Assembly (NCBI RefSeq): GCF_002211765.1
Contig: NZ_CP022133.1
Span: 1,674,001 to 1,738,000, forward strand
DNA length: 64,000 bases
Source: Idiomarina piscisalsi
Lineage (GTDB): Bacteria; Pseudomonadota; Gammaproteobacteria; Enterobacterales; Alteromonadaceae
Direction of reading: 5' to 3'
Position 1 is the first letter of the stretch; each line of letters begins with the position of its first letter. The notes beneath the pieces were generated by a model. It was not told the origin of the DNA and made no database searches. It saw only the letters and a program-made list of their open reading frames with translations. Positions 50,384 to 59,873 of the stretch are shown here, in pieces. Position numbers and translations under genes: made by a program.

Positions 50384-52252
50384 TTACTGAAGACGCATTC
50401 TGCGAATTTCGGCATCCGCTTTTAACGTATCAATAAATGACTGAAGCATTACCTGAGCCTTACGGTTTTGTAATTGCTCTTTTAAACCATCCATTTGAGC
50501 TTCATCTGGGTTACCGGCTGTTACTGAGGTTAATGCAACGATTGCAGCATCCCCGTTAGGTAATGTTACGGCTTCATAAGTAGGCTCGCCATTTGCTTTA
50601 GGTGTCAGCCTAAACAGCTCCTGCACTAAAGTGCTTGAGTACTCACGGCTATTCCGTTGGATGCTATCCACTAAAGTGACCTCTCCACCCGGCTCTGTAC
50701 CCGCTCGCCATTGTTCAGCGGTTGCCTGTGCCTGTTGCAAAGCAAGCTGCTGAGCCTTTTTTACGCGCAATTGCTCGACAATTTGATCACGAACTTCAGC
50801 CATATCTTTCACACGCTCTGGCTGGTGCTCAGTCACACGGACAACCAATGAACGATCATCCGTTGTTTCTATAATTTCACTGTTCAACTTCTCTTCAATG
50901 AGCTGTTCAGAGAAAATATTGTTCAGCACGACATCGTCACTCAGCGTTGTCGGAGCACGGTTTCGTGTAAATAAGTCTGTGCGCTTCACTTCAACACCCA
51001 GCTCTTCAGCGGCAGGTTCTAGCGTGTCTGGCTGCTCGAACGAAATCTCCGCCAGCTTTTGCTGCAGCTCGAAATAGCGATCTTCCGCTTGCTGAGCCAA
51101 TAACTGCTGTTTCACTTCGTCTTTGACTTCATCGAAAGGCGTCACAGATCCAGGTCGTAAGTCTGTCAGCTTAATAATGTGATAACCGAAGCTGGTCTCA
51201 ACAACACCAGAAGTATCTCCTACGTTCTCAAGCGCAAAGGCTGCATCGTCAAAGTCTTCATCCATTACGCCTTTCTCTATCCAGTCAAGGTCACCGCCTT
51301 GTTCAGCAGAGAACGTATCATCTGAATAGGACTGAGCAACGTCAGCAAAATCAGCACCATTTTGTAGTTCCTGAAGCGCCTCTTCCGCTTTCTGCTGCGC
51401 ATTTTCAGTGTCATGCTCAATCAAAATGTGAGAAACACGGCGTTCTTCTTCTGTCGTATACTGTTGTTGGCGCTGTTCATAATATTCGCGCACTTCTTCT
51501 TCAGTAATATCAACCGACTGCTCAATGTCGGCTAGCGACAGTTCAACATAAGCAACACTAAGCTGTTCTTCGGTGCGGAACATATCCTGATTTTGCTGAT
51601 AGAAAGTGTCGACATCAGCGTCAGTAATTTCCACTGCATCAGCAAAGTCTTCGTTGTTAAGTACCAGAAAGCCACCTGAGCGTGTTTGGCTTTGCAAACG
51701 CATAAACGCCAAAGCTTCCGGCGTTAGGACGAATTCGCTGCCGGCAAGCCCGCGCAATAACTGATTGCGAGTCATGTCCTGTTGCATTAGGTTGGCAAAA
51801 GATTCCGGCGTATACCCCGCATTTCGCAGTGACATTAAATAAATGTCATTATCGAACTGCCCGGCTGTACGGAACTGAGGAATATCGCGAATAGCTGCTT
51901 TGACTTGGTCTGGGCCAACACGCATTCCCTGAGACTCAGCATATTGTCTCAGTAGTTCCTGATCAATGAGTTGTTCCAACACACCACTTCTTACGTTTTT
52001 CATGTAGTTGGGGTCTGAAGTGATGGCAGAAAACATATCGCCGAACTGCTCTTGTAAGCGGCTACGCTCGTTTTCATACGCTCTGTCATAAGCACTTTGA
52101 GGAATTTCTTCCCCGTTAACTTCTGCTACAGCGTCTTCTGTGCCGCTGGTGATATAGCCACCAACACCTGCTAGAGCAAAAGTTAGAATGATTAATACCA
52201 GAATGGCTTTAGCAGTAAAGCTCTGCGAACCTTCCCGAATCCTCTCTAACAT
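50384..52252 (-). CDS. ppiD: Periplasmic folding chaperone PpiD
   Basis: PpiD is anchored in the inner membrane by one N-terminal helix (about 16-35) and works near the Sec translocon exit. The 622 residues (E. coli: 623) show a SurA-like N-domain and a parvulin domain at about 267-360 (VSHILIEH, FADVAQSYSDD, GGDLDWIEKG, FGYHIIKL). It lies downstream of hupB, the same order as E. coli (lon-hupB-ppiD). Confidence 0.96.
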   Translation of the reverse strand: MLERIREGSQSFTAKAILVLIILTFALAGVGGYITSGTEDAVAEVNGEEIPQSAYDRAYENERSRLQEQFGDMFSAITSDPNYMKNVRSGVLEQLIDQELLRQYAESQGMRVGPDQVKAAIRDIPQFRTAGQFDNDIYLMSLRNAGYTPESFANLMQQDMTRNQLLRGLAGSEFVLTPEALAFMRLQSQTRSGGFLVLNNEDFADAVEITDADVDTFYQQNQDMFRTEEQLSVAYVELSLADIEQSVDITEEEVREYYEQRQQQYTTEEERRVSHILIEHDTENAQQKAEEALQELQNGADFADVAQSYSDDTFSAEQGGDLDWIEKGVMDEDFDDAAFALENVGDTSGVVETSFGYHIIKLTDLRPGSVTPFDEVKDEVKQQLLAQQAEDRYFELQQKLAEISFEQPDTLEPAAEELGVEVKRTDLFTRNRAPTTLSDDVVLNNIFSEQLIEEKLNSEIIETTDDRSLVVRVTEHQPERVKDMAEVRDQIVEQLRVKKAQQLALQQAQATAEQWRAGTEPGGEVTLVDSIQRNSREYSSTLVQELFRLTPKANGEPTYEAVTLPNGDAAIVALTSVTAGNPDEAQMDGLKEQLQNRKAQVMLQSFIDTLKADAEIRRMRLQ

Positions 52253-52335
52253 AATAAGGCTTTCCTAATTTACCGGTAAAACGACGAGACATTATAAGTA
52301 GATTCGTCGCAAAACTCACCCTTCAGATAAAAAAT

Positions 52336-52360
52336 AACCCGAGGTTTTAAACCCCGGGTT
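52336..52360 (-). terminator. Probable terminator between hupB and ppiD
   Basis: AACCCG (52336-52341) pairs with CGGGTT (52355-52360), and the inner bases partly pair. On the minus strand the downstream sequence is T-rich. It lies 39 bases past the hupB stop. Confidence 0.65.
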
Positions 52361-52398
52361 ACTATTTAATTCAATAAAAAAGCGCTAACGCGCGTTTC

Positions 52399-52671
52399 TT
52401 AGTTTACTGCGTCTTTCAGTGCTTTACCTGCTTTGAAAGAAGGTACTTTAGCTGCAGCGATCTGAATGGTCTCACCAGTTTGTGGGTTACGACCAGTGCG
52501 AGCAGAACGCTCACGTACACTAAATGTACCGAAGCCAACTAATGCGACTTGGTCATCTTTTTTCAGAGCATCAGTTACTGCATCGATCATTGAGTCCAGA
52601 GCACGACCAGCAGCAGCCTTAGAAATATCTGCACCTGCCGCGATTTTGTCAATAAGCTGAGACTTGTTCAC
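52399..52671 (-). CDS. hupB: DNA-binding protein HU-beta
   Basis: HU is the nucleoid protein that bends and compacts DNA. The 90-residue product matches HU-beta in length and sequence ([34 protein letters not shown], the DNA-binding arm). It stands between lon and ppiD, as in E. coli, and has its own strong promoter. Confidence 0.98.
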   Translation of the reverse strand: MNKSQLIDKIAAGADISKAAAGRALDSMIDAVTDALKKDDQVALVGFGTFSVRERSARTGRNPQTGETIQIAAAKVPSFKAGKALKDAVN

Positions 52672-52974
52672 AGTATCATCCCCTTAGATTGTTATTATCA
52701 AGTTTCCGTGGTTCCATTCGGTTTTAAATGGGCCGACAACGTTTATATCAAGGTTGATATTATTGTTCAAGCACGTTTATTACCGAACGTATTTCTTTCC
52801 CAGCTCCTCTGAGAGTCCCCTCAGAAGTAGCTATGAACCTTAGGCTACCACAGTCTTACAGATTGAAAACCCTTTTTACGCACTTTTTAACGAAAAAATG
52901 CGGGCTGAGGGCTAAATTCGCACCTGCAGACCGCATTCTACCGTCCAAATATGACTTTAGTATTACCGCTAAGG
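52672..52974. other. 303-bp gap between lon and hupB
   Basis: No gene is seen. It holds the hupB promoter and, on the lon side, several short inverted repeats: TCTGAG/CTCAGA at about 52808-52825 and GTAGC/GCTAC near 52827-52848. None is followed by a T-run. No clear lon terminator was found. Confidence 0.6.
52742..52770 (-). promoter_or_regulatory. hupB promoter
   Basis: Minus-strand TTGAAC (52770-52765), a 17-base spacer and TATAAA (52747-52742), 71 bases before the hupB ATG. Confidence 0.7.
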
Positions 52975-55299
52975 TTAATCCTTCACCAACGCCACATCGA
53001 GCACTTCGTCTATCCACTTCACCGGCTGGATAACCAGGTCTTCCTTGACGTTGTCGGCGATTTCTTTCAAATCGCGCTCGTTATCTTTTGGTATTAAAAC
53101 GTGTTTAATACCGCCACGGTGCGCTGCCAGGAGTTTTTCTTTTAAGCCCCCAATAGCCAACACTTCACCACGCAAGGTAATCTCACCGGTCATAGCCACA
53201 TCAGAACGCACTGGCTTGCCAGTAAGCGACGACACCATAGCGGTCACCATCGCAATACCGGCGCTTGGTCCATCTTTTGGTGTTGCGCCTTCCGGTACGT
53301 GAATGTGAATATCACGTTTTTCGTGAAAGTCTTCGGCAATGCCCAGCTTATCTGCACGGCTACGAACAACCGTCAAAGCCGTTTGAATGGACTCCTGCAT
53401 AACATCGCCCAATGAGCCGGTGCTGGTGGTTTTTCCTTTACCGGCGACATTGGTTGCCTCTATGGTCAGCAAGTCGCCACCCACTTCCGTCCAGGCGAGT
53501 CCTGTGACTTGACCCACTTGGTTGGCTTCTTCTGCTTTACCATAATCAAATCGCTGCACACCCAAGTAATCACTTAGATTATCGCCATTAATTTCGACGT
53601 GCATTATTGATTTATCAAGCAGGATCGTTTTTACCGCTTTACGGCAAAGACGTGACAATTCACGCTCAAGGTTACGAACACCGGCTTCACGCGTGTAATA
53701 ACGGATGATCCCAATAATTGCGCTATCATCAACGGTAATTTCTTTTTTCTTAAGGCCGTTACGCTCAATTTGCTTCGGTAGTAAATGGCGCTTAGCAATG
53801 TTCAGCTTTTCGTCTTCGGTATAGCCTGATAAGCGAATGACTTCCATACGATCCAGTAACGGCGCAGGAATGTTCATACTGTTTGACGTGGCGACAAACA
53901 TCACGTCAGACAGGTCATAATCCACTTCGAGGTAATGGTCGTTAAAATTGACGTTTTGCTCTGGATCCAGCACTTCCAACAACGCCGAAGCCGGATCACC
54001 GCGCATATCCGCCGACATTTTATCAATTTCGTCCAGTAGAAATAGCGGGTTACGAACCCCTACTTTCGACATTTTCTGAATCAGCTTACCGGGCATTGAG
54101 CCAATGTATGTACGACGGTGGCCACGAATTTCCGCTTCGTCACGAACGCCACCTAAGGCCATGCGAACATACTGACGACCCGTTGCTTTCGCTATCGATT
54201 GACCCAGCGAGGTTTTACCCACACCCGGCGGACCGACTAAGCACAATATTGCACCCTTAACTTTGGTCGTGCGCTGCTGCACAGCGAGGTATTCAATGAT
54301 GCGCTCTTTAACCTTTTCCAGACCATAATGATCGGCGTCGAGAATTTTCTCAGCATTCGCCAAATCTTTCTTAATACGCGAACGTTTTTTCCATGGCACT
54401 GACACCATCCAGTCAATATAGCCTCGCACAACGGTCGCTTCAGCCGACATGGGTGACATCATTTTTAGCTTCTGCAGCTCGGCTTCGGTTTTCTTTTTCG
54501 CCTCCGCCGGCATTTGCGCATCGTCTATTTTTTTCTGCAGCTGCTCAAATTCATCAACGCCGTCTTCGCTCTCACCGAGCTCTTTTTGAATGGCTTTCAT
54601 TTGCTCATTCAAATAATACTCGCGCTGACTCTTCTCCATCTGCTTTTTCACACGACTGCGAATGCGCTTTTCAACCTGGAGAATATCAATTTCGCCTTCC
54701 ATCAGCGCCATCAGGTGCTCAATGCGTTCACGCACGTCGGTAATTTCAAGCACGGCTTGCTTTTCTGCCAGTTTCAGTGGCATATGCGCAGCCATGGTAT
54801 CAGCCAGACGATCCAAATCTTCAATGCCGGACAACGAGGTCAGCACTTCCGGTGGAATTTTCTTGTTGAGTTTGACGTATCCTTCAAACTGATTCAGTGC
54901 AGAACGAATCAGCACCTCTTCTTCTTTCTCGGACAGAGCTTCAGCAGCAAGGTAATGAATATTCGCTTCAAAGTACTCTTCACTGTCTTTTAATTCATCT
55001 AACTGAGCGCGTTGCTTGCCTTCAACCAGTACTTTTACGGTACCGTCAGGCAGCTTCAACAGCTGCAAAATCGTTGCAACCGTGCCAACTTGGTAAATAT
55101 CGTCTTTTTCCGGCTCATCTATTGATGCGTCTTTTTGCGCAGCCAAAAAAACCTGCTTGTCTGCATCCATGGCAGCTTGTAAACAGCGAATTGACTTTTC
55201 CCTGCCTACAAACAGTGGAATTACCATATGCGGGTAAACCACTACATCGCGCAACGGCAGAACTGGCATCGTTAATTGTTCGGTGCGTTCTTCGCTCAT
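52975..55299 (-). CDS. lon: ATP-dependent protease Lon
   Basis: Lon is the AAA+ serine protease for misfolded and regulatory proteins. The 774 residues (E. coli: 784) show the N-domain (LPVLPLRDVVVYPHMVIPLFV), Walker A GPPGVGKTS near 340, and the protease domain with catalytic Ser in PKDGPSAGIAM and Lys in GGLKEKLLAAHRG. The frame is open to 55359. GGGAG nine bases before the ATG at 55299 sets the start. It lies between clpX and hupB, as in E. coli. Confidence 0.97.
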   Translation of the reverse strand: MSEERTEQLTMPVLPLRDVVVYPHMVIPLFVGREKSIRCLQAAMDADKQVFLAAQKDASIDEPEKDDIYQVGTVATILQLLKLPDGTVKVLVEGKQRAQLDELKDSEEYFEANIHYLAAEALSEKEEEVLIRSALNQFEGYVKLNKKIPPEVLTSLSGIEDLDRLADTMAAHMPLKLAEKQAVLEITDVRERIEHLMALMEGEIDILQVEKRIRSRVKKQMEKSQREYYLNEQMKAIQKELGESEDGVDEFEQLQKKIDDAQMPAEAKKKTEAELQKLKMMSPMSAEATVVRGYIDWMVSVPWKKRSRIKKDLANAEKILDADHYGLEKVKERIIEYLAVQQRTTKVKGAILCLVGPPGVGKTSLGQSIAKATGRQYVRMALGGVRDEAEIRGHRRTYIGSMPGKLIQKMSKVGVRNPLFLLDEIDKMSADMRGDPASALLEVLDPEQNVNFNDHYLEVDYDLSDVMFVATSNSMNIPAPLLDRMEVIRLSGYTEDEKLNIAKRHLLPKQIERNGLKKKEITVDDSAIIGIIRYYTREAGVRNLERELSRLCRKAVKTILLDKSIMHVEINGDNLSDYLGVQRFDYGKAEEANQVGQVTGLAWTEVGGDLLTIEATNVAGKGKTTSTGSLGDVMQESIQTALTVVRSRADKLGIAEDFHEKRDIHIHVPEGATPKDGPSAGIAMVTAMVSSLTGKPVRSDVAMTGEITLRGEVLAIGGLKEKLLAAHRGGIKHVLIPKDNERDLKEIADNVKEDLVIQPVKWIDEVLDVALVKD

Positions 55300-55332
55300 T
55301 AATCTTTTCTCCCGACCTTGGTTTACTCTGTT

Positions 55333-55359
55333 ATATGCGGTCTTTCGGCTAAAGTTCAA
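55333..55359 (-). promoter_or_regulatory. lon promoter, possibly heat-shock type
   Basis: Minus-strand TTGAAC (55359-55354), 13 bases, CCGCATAT (55340-55333): one mismatch in each box from the sigma-32 consensus. The same -35 with TATAAC would fit sigma-70 with an 18-base spacer. lon is sigma-32-controlled in E. coli. Confidence 0.55.
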
Positions 55360-55369
55360 TCCTTAACAG

Positions 55370-55394
55370 AAAAAAAGGGCCAAATGGCCCTTTT
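55370..55394 (-). terminator. Terminator after clpX
   Basis: AAAAGGGCC (55373-55381) pairs with GGCCCTTTT (55386-55394) around AAAT, with a T-run on the minus strand. It separates clpPX from lon. Confidence 0.85.
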
Positions 55395-55420
55395 GTTGAT
55401 TACTTTTAATGCAATTTAAG

Positions 55421-56698
55421 CTACTCGCCCGAGGCTTGCTTATCCTTCTTCTGATTCGCGTAAATCAGAATAGGGTCAGATTCACCGGCAATAACCGACT
55501 CATCGACAACCACTTTGACAACACCTTCAATCGACGGCAACTCGTACATAGTGCTTAGTAAAACGCTTTCAACAATTGAGCGCAAACCACGCGCACCGGT
55601 TTTGCGTGCCATCGCCTTCTTGGCAATCGCTCTTAGTGCGTCGTCACGGAATTCTAACTCAACATCTTCCATGTCGAACAAGGCAGCGTATTGCTTCGTT
55701 AATGCATTTTTAGGCTCTTTAAGTATTTCAACCAGCGCAGCTTCATCCAACTCATCAAGCGTAGCAACGACAGGCAAACGACCAATAAATTCAGGAATTA
55801 AGCCATAGCGAACCAAGTCTTCCGGCTCAACCTGAGCAATAATCTCGCCTTCTTTGCTCTGTTCTTTGCTTTTTACTTCAGCACCAAAACCTATGCCAGT
55901 TCCTGTCGACAAGCGTTGCTCAATCACTTTATTTAAGCCCGCAAACGCACCACCACAAATGAACAGAATTTTAGAGGTATCAACCTGCAAAAACTCCTGC
56001 TGCGGATGTTTACGCCCACCTTGAGGTGGCACCGATGCGACGGTCCCTTCAATCAGCTTAAGCAGCGCCTGCTGCACACCCTCACCACTGACATCACGAG
56101 TAATTGATGGGTTTTCAGACTTGCGTGAAATTTTGTCAATTTCATCGATGTAAACAATACCACGTTCCGCTTTTTCAACGTCGTAGTCACACTTTTGAAG
56201 CAACTTCTGAATAATGTTTTCAACATCTTCACCGACATAGCCCGCTTCTGTCAGCGTGGTTGCATCGGCCATGGTAAATGGCACGTCCAAATAACGCGCT
56301 AAGGTTTCCGCGAGGAAGGTTTTACCTGAGCCGGTTGGACCTATCAGCAAAATATTACTCTTACCTAACTCAACCTGGTCTTTACCTTTACCCGAATTGC
56401 GTAAGCGCTTGTAGTGATTGTACACAGCAACCGACAAGACTTTTTTGGCACGGTCCTGACCAATTACGTAATCGTCCAAATGCTTTCTTATCGCTTTCGG
56501 TACCGGTAACTCTTCTTGGTCGGGTACCGGAGCAAGCTGATGAATTTCTTCTTTGAGAATATCGTTACAAAGTTCTACGCATTCATCACAAATAAACACA
56601 GACGGCCCAGCAATCAGTTTTTTCACTTCATGCTGACTTTTACCGCAGAATGTGCAGTATAGCGGTTTGTCGTCGTCGCCTTTGGACTTATCCGTCAT
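55421..56698 (-). CDS. clpX: ATP-dependent Clp protease ATP-binding subunit ClpX
   Basis: ClpX is the AAA+ unfoldase that feeds ClpP. The 425 residues (E. coli: 424) show the zinc-binding domain with Cys15, Cys18 and the ICDEC pair, Walker A GPTGSGKT near 120, Walker [10 protein letters not shown], and the ClpP-docking IGF loop ([10 protein letters not shown]). It is 25 bases after clpP. Confidence 0.98.
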   Translation of the reverse strand: MTDKSKGDDDKPLYCTFCGKSQHEVKKLIAGPSVFICDECVELCNDILKEEIHQLAPVPDQEELPVPKAIRKHLDDYVIGQDRAKKVLSVAVYNHYKRLRNSGKGKDQVELGKSNILLIGPTGSGKTFLAETLARYLDVPFTMADATTLTEAGYVGEDVENIIQKLLQKCDYDVEKAERGIVYIDEIDKISRKSENPSITRDVSGEGVQQALLKLIEGTVASVPPQGGRKHPQQEFLQVDTSKILFICGGAFAGLNKVIEQRLSTGTGIGFGAEVKSKEQSKEGEIIAQVEPEDLVRYGLIPEFIGRLPVVATLDELDEAALVEILKEPKNALTKQYAALFDMEDVELEFRDDALRAIAKKAMARKTGARGLRSIVESVLLSTMYELPSIEGVVKVVVDESVIAGESDPILIYANQKKDKQASGE

Positions 56699-56723
56699 TC
56701 TACTCTCCTACCACAAATACAAC

Positions 56724-57344
56724 TTAGGCTTCTTCGCCGCGTTGACTTAAAATACCGTCAACCAGGCCGTAATCAACCGCTTCTTCGGCTGCCAGGAAGT
56801 GGTCACGATCCGTATCTCTTGCCACTTTATCGTAATCTTGCCCGGTGTTCTCAGATAACATACGGTTCAGGCGTTCTTTCAGATCCAAAATTTGCTTCGC
56901 ATGAATTTCAAAGTCTGATGCTTGCCCCTGGAAACCACCTAACGGTTGGTGAATCATAACGCGAGAATTTGGCAAACAATAACGCTTACCTTTTGCGCCA
57001 CCGGCAAGCAAAAACGCGCCCATGCTAGCCGCTTGTCCCATGCAAACGGTACTCACATCAGGTTTAATAAAGCGCATGGTGTCGTAAATCGCCATACCTG
57101 CTGTCACAACACCACCGGGTGAATTGATATAAAGATAAATATCTTTGTCAGGGTTGTCAGATTCTAAAAATAAAAGCTGAGCCACAATAAGATTAGCCAT
57201 GTGGTCTTCCACCTGGCCACAACAAAAAATAACGCGTTCTTTTAATAAGCGCGAATAAATATCATAAGAGCGCTCCCCTTTTGATGTCTGTTCGACAACC
57301 ATAGGGACTAGCTGTGCCATCGGATCCTGAATATCGCTCGACAT
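56724..57344 (-). CDS. clpP: ATP-dependent Clp protease proteolytic subunit
   Basis: ClpP is the serine peptidase chamber used by ClpX and ClpA. The 206 residues (E. coli: 207) show the catalytic Ser in [11 protein letters not shown] and His in [12 protein letters not shown], with the Asp in the [13 protein letters not shown] block. GGAG lies upstream of the ATG at 57344. A strong terminator-like hairpin ends 24 bases before the start, which constrains how the gene is expressed. Confidence 0.98.
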   Translation of the reverse strand: MSSDIQDPMAQLVPMVVEQTSKGERSYDIYSRLLKERVIFCCGQVEDHMANLIVAQLLFLESDNPDKDIYLYINSPGGVVTAGMAIYDTMRFIKPDVSTVCMGQAASMGAFLLAGGAKGKRYCLPNSRVMIHQPLGGFQGQASDFEIHAKQILDLKERLNRMLSENTGQDYDKVARDTDRDHFLAAEEAVDYGLVDGILSQRGEEA

Positions 57345-57363
57345 GTTTTATAAAGCTCCTGAA

Positions 57364-57398
57364 ATAAAAATGGCTCGTATGAGGTCATACGAGCCATT
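57364..57398 (-). terminator. Terminator between tig and clpP
   Basis: AATGGCTCGTATGA (57369-57382) pairs perfectly with TCATACGAGCCATT (57385-57398), a 14-bp stem with a T-rich tail on the minus strand. It should stop tig transcripts before clpP. Confidence 0.85.
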
Positions 57399-57425
57399 AA
57401 ACCAAGCTGTGGCGTGCCCCGTCAA
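57396..57425 (-). promoter_or_regulatory. Candidate clpP promoter overlapping the tig terminator
   Basis: Minus-strand TTGACG (57425-57420), an 18-base spacer and TTTAAT (57401-57396). Transcription would begin inside the terminator stem, so the new RNA would lack one arm and escape termination. Confidence 0.45.
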
Positions 57426-57440
57426 GGACTCACGCTGACA

Positions 57441-58742
57441 TTATTGTTGTTTTGGATTCATAATGTCGTCAAAGCTTGCTTTTTTGTCTTTGACTGACGC
57501 TTTTTCCAAAACCAAATCGATTGCTTGTTCTTCTAACGCTAAGTTACGAACTTGCTGCATCATGTCGTTATTAGACTTGTAGTACTCAACAACTTCCTGC
57601 GGATCTTCATACGCAGACGCCGCCGTCGCAATAATCTCGTCTACTTTTTCGTCATCAGCTTTCAGTTCGTTTGAACGAATAACTTCACCTAGCAATAAGC
57701 CAACTTTGACGCGTTCTTTGGCTTGCTCTTCAAACAGTTCAGCCGGAAGCTCAGGCATTTGGTCTGCGTTACCGCCGAAGCGCTGTGCTGCCTGCTTGCG
57801 CAGTTGGTCAATTTCTTGATCAATCATTGCTTTTGGCATATCAACTTCGTTGGTTTCAACAAGGCCTTTCAGCACTTGCTCTTTGACCTTAGACTTAACT
57901 GCATTTTTCAGTTCGCGTTCCATGTTTTTACGAACTTCTTCTTTCAATGCTTCTACGCCACCTTCTTTCACACCGAACATAGCAACGAACTCGTCGTTCA
58001 GTTCAGGCAGTTCACGCTCTTCAACTTTCTTAGCAGTAACGACGAACTGAGCGTCTTTACCTTTTAAGTTTTCTGCGTGGTAGTCTTCCGGGAAGGTGAC
58101 TTCAATGGTCTTCTCTTCACCTGCTTTTATGCCTTTAATTTGGTCTTCAAAGCCAGGAATCATGCGGCCTTCGCCTAATTCCAAAGCGAAGTCGTCAGCT
58201 TTACCGCCTTCGAATTCTTCACCGTCGATTGAACCAACGAAGTCCATAGTGACCTGGTCACCCTTCTTAGACTTACGCTTAACTTCTTTCCAGCTTGCAT
58301 GTTGTTTTTGCAAGGTTTCAAGCATGTTATCAACGTCTTTGTCAGTCACTTCAACCGCAGGCTTCTCAACTTTCACTTTGTCTAAATCTTTCACTTCAAC
58401 TTCTGGATACACTTCAAAAGTCGCCGTGAATTCAAGATCTTTACCTGGCTCATTAACTTTAGGTTCAATTGCAGGTGCGCCAGCAGGGTTCAATTTTTCC
58501 TGCATTACCGCTTCGAAATATTTGCTCTGCATGACGCTTGACGCTGCGCGTGAGCGCGCTTCGCGACCAAACATTTTTTGTAAAACATTTGGCGGGATTT
58601 TGCCCTTACGGAAACCGTTCACACGGCGGTGACGGTATTCTTCTTTCAATAAGCGTTTTACTTCGCTATCAATTGCATCTGCCGGGACAGTGATTGTCAC
58701 GCGGCGTTCTAAACCTTGAGTTGTCTCTACAGAAACCTGCAT
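57441..58742 (-). CDS. tig: Trigger factor
   Basis: Trigger factor is the ribosome-bound chaperone and prolyl isomerase. The 433 residues (E. coli: 432) show the ribosome-docking motif [11 protein letters not shown] near 42-52, the FKBP-type domain at about 155-245 ([20 protein letters not shown]) and the helical C-domain. It precedes clpP-clpX-lon, as in E. coli. Confidence 0.98.
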   Translation of the reverse strand: MQVSVETTQGLERRVTITVPADAIDSEVKRLLKEEYRHRRVNGFRKGKIPPNVLQKMFGREARSRAASSVMQSKYFEAVMQEKLNPAGAPAIEPKVNEPGKDLEFTATFEVYPEVEVKDLDKVKVEKPAVEVTDKDVDNMLETLQKQHASWKEVKRKSKKGDQVTMDFVGSIDGEEFEGGKADDFALELGEGRMIPGFEDQIKGIKAGEEKTIEVTFPEDYHAENLKGKDAQFVVTAKKVEERELPELNDEFVAMFGVKEGGVEALKEEVRKNMERELKNAVKSKVKEQVLKGLVETNEVDMPKAMIDQEIDQLRKQAAQRFGGNADQMPELPAELFEEQAKERVKVGLLLGEVIRSNELKADDEKVDEIIATAASAYEDPQEVVEYYKSNNDMMQQVRNLALEEQAIDLVLEKASVKDKKASFDDIMNPKQQ

Positions 58743-58844
58743 TGCTTCATTACCTCGGTTTCAATCAATGAATGTCGCTCGCATCTGTTTATCATTATAA
58801 AAATGAGATACGGCAACGGCGTTGACCTTTAAAAATGACGCAGC

Positions 58845-58873
58845 ATTATAGCGAGGTGATAGCTAAGAGTCGA
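58845..58873 (-). promoter_or_regulatory. tig promoter
   Basis: Minus-strand TCGACT (58873-58868), a 17-base spacer and a perfect TATAAT (58850-58845), about 100 bases before the tig ATG. Confidence 0.6.
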
Positions 58874-58890
58874 GAGGGTTTTAGTAAAAA

Positions 58891-58922
58891 ACGGGGAGAA
58901 CGCACGCAGCGGCGCGCGTTCT
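58891..58922 (-). terminator. Probable terminator after the 74-residue gene
   Basis: AGAACGCACGC (58897-58907) pairs with GCGCGCGTTCT (58912-58922) with one mismatch. On the minus strand a T-run follows after CCCCG. It lies just past the stop at 58930. Confidence 0.55.
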
Positions 58923-58929
58923 TATGTAA

Positions 58930-59154
58930 TTACTCTTCTAGTTGCAGAATTAAGTTATTAATTTCGCCCAGTTTGTCCGGCTTGTCAGCGCCCATATTTT
59001 CCTGGTCCGCCACTTCCGTTTCATACTCGTCGTAACGCCACTGCTTTAATATCTTAAGTTTCTGCTCTTTACTAAAATCAGTACGGTTCATCACTTCTTC
59101 CGGTTCGTGAAAAGAACCCGCTGGATTGCGCATACAGGTTTCAAAATCTGCCAT
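58930..59154 (-). CDS. Small acidic protein of unknown function
   Basis: A 74-residue acidic protein (MADFETCMRNPAGSFHEPEE and on). It has a central DFSKEQKLKILKQWRYDEYE helix and an acidic helical C-terminus. It looks like a family of short proteins often seen in gammaproteobacteria, but I cannot assign a function. GGAGG eight bases before the ATG at 59154 sets the start; ATG 59160 and TTG 59169 are alternatives. It lies downstream of the tRNA cluster with no clear terminator between. Confidence 0.75.
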   Translation of the reverse strand: MADFETCMRNPAGSFHEPEEVMNRTDFSKEQKLKILKQWRYDEYETEVADQENMGADKPDKLGEINNLILQLEE

Positions 59155-59248
59155 GATCATGCCCTCCAATTGATAGCAACGATACTAATAAGCTTAGCCT
59201 TATTGGCGCATTACGCAACTATTGAAGTGTTTGATCATAAAGAAATGA

Positions 59249-59325
59249 TGGTCGGCGAGACTGGATTCGAACCAGCGACCCCTTGGACCCAAACCAAGTG
59301 CGCTACCAAACTGCGCTACTCGCCG
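59249..59325 (-). tRNA. tRNA-Pro (TGG), copy 2
   Basis: A 77-nt cloverleaf with encoded CCA and anticodon loop TTTGGGT, giving anticodon TGG. It is identical to the copy at 59560-59636. It is last in the cluster. Confidence 0.97.
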
Positions 59326-59349
59326 AACTAATAATGGGGAATAAAGAAA

Positions 59350-59426
59350 TGGGGTGGATGATGGGACTTGAACCCACGACAACCGGAATCACAATCCGGG
59401 GCTCTACCAACTGAGCTACACCCACC
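59350..59426 (-). tRNA. tRNA-His (GTG)
   Basis: A 77-nt tRNA with the extra 5' G(-1) opposite C73, the identity mark of tRNA-His. Anticodon loop TTGTGAT gives GTG. CCA is encoded. Confidence 0.97.
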
Positions 59427-59452
59427 ACTGAGTGATTTTCTTTGGCGCGTTC

Positions 59453-59529
<77 letters not shown>

Positions 59530-59559
59530 ACTTCGAACCTTACGCTGCCGTCAAGAGAA

Positions 59560-59636
59560 TGGTCGGCGAGACTGGATTCGAACCAGCGACCCCTTGGACC
59601 CAAACCAAGTGCGCTACCAAACTGCGCTACTCGCCG
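59560..59636 (-). tRNA. tRNA-Pro (TGG), copy 1
   Basis: A 77-nt cloverleaf with encoded CCA and anticodon TGG. It is first in the Pro-Arg-His-Pro cluster, and its sequence is identical to the copy at 59249-59325. Confidence 0.97.
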
Positions 59637-59701
59637 AACTCTCTGAAAGCCCTGTCACAACCAGCGTCTAAATCGTTATTGCTAGCTGACAACGGGGGCG
59701 A

Positions 59702-59730
59702 ATATTACCTGCTGATTATGCCAGCGTCAA
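59702..59730 (-). promoter_or_regulatory. tRNA cluster promoter
   Basis: Minus-strand TTGACG (59730-59725), a 17-base spacer, TAATAT (59707-59702) and then a GC-rich discriminator (CGCCCCCG). This is the type seen at stable-RNA promoters under stringent control. Confidence 0.75.
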
Positions 59731-59873
59731 ACTTTTTTTCCGGAATAGCGCTCGACTGGCTACTTTTAAAACAACATGCTGAGTTATCCAACAATCGGTG
59801 ACATTAACGGTGAAATAACGTTACAATAAACAGCCTATATCGTCTTGAATTCTCTCAGGTTTGGAATCTCGTT

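Noticed and set aside
52975..55359. lon start at 55359
   Set aside because: The extra 20 codons lie in the promoter region and have no family match. The ATG at 55299 has GGGAG.
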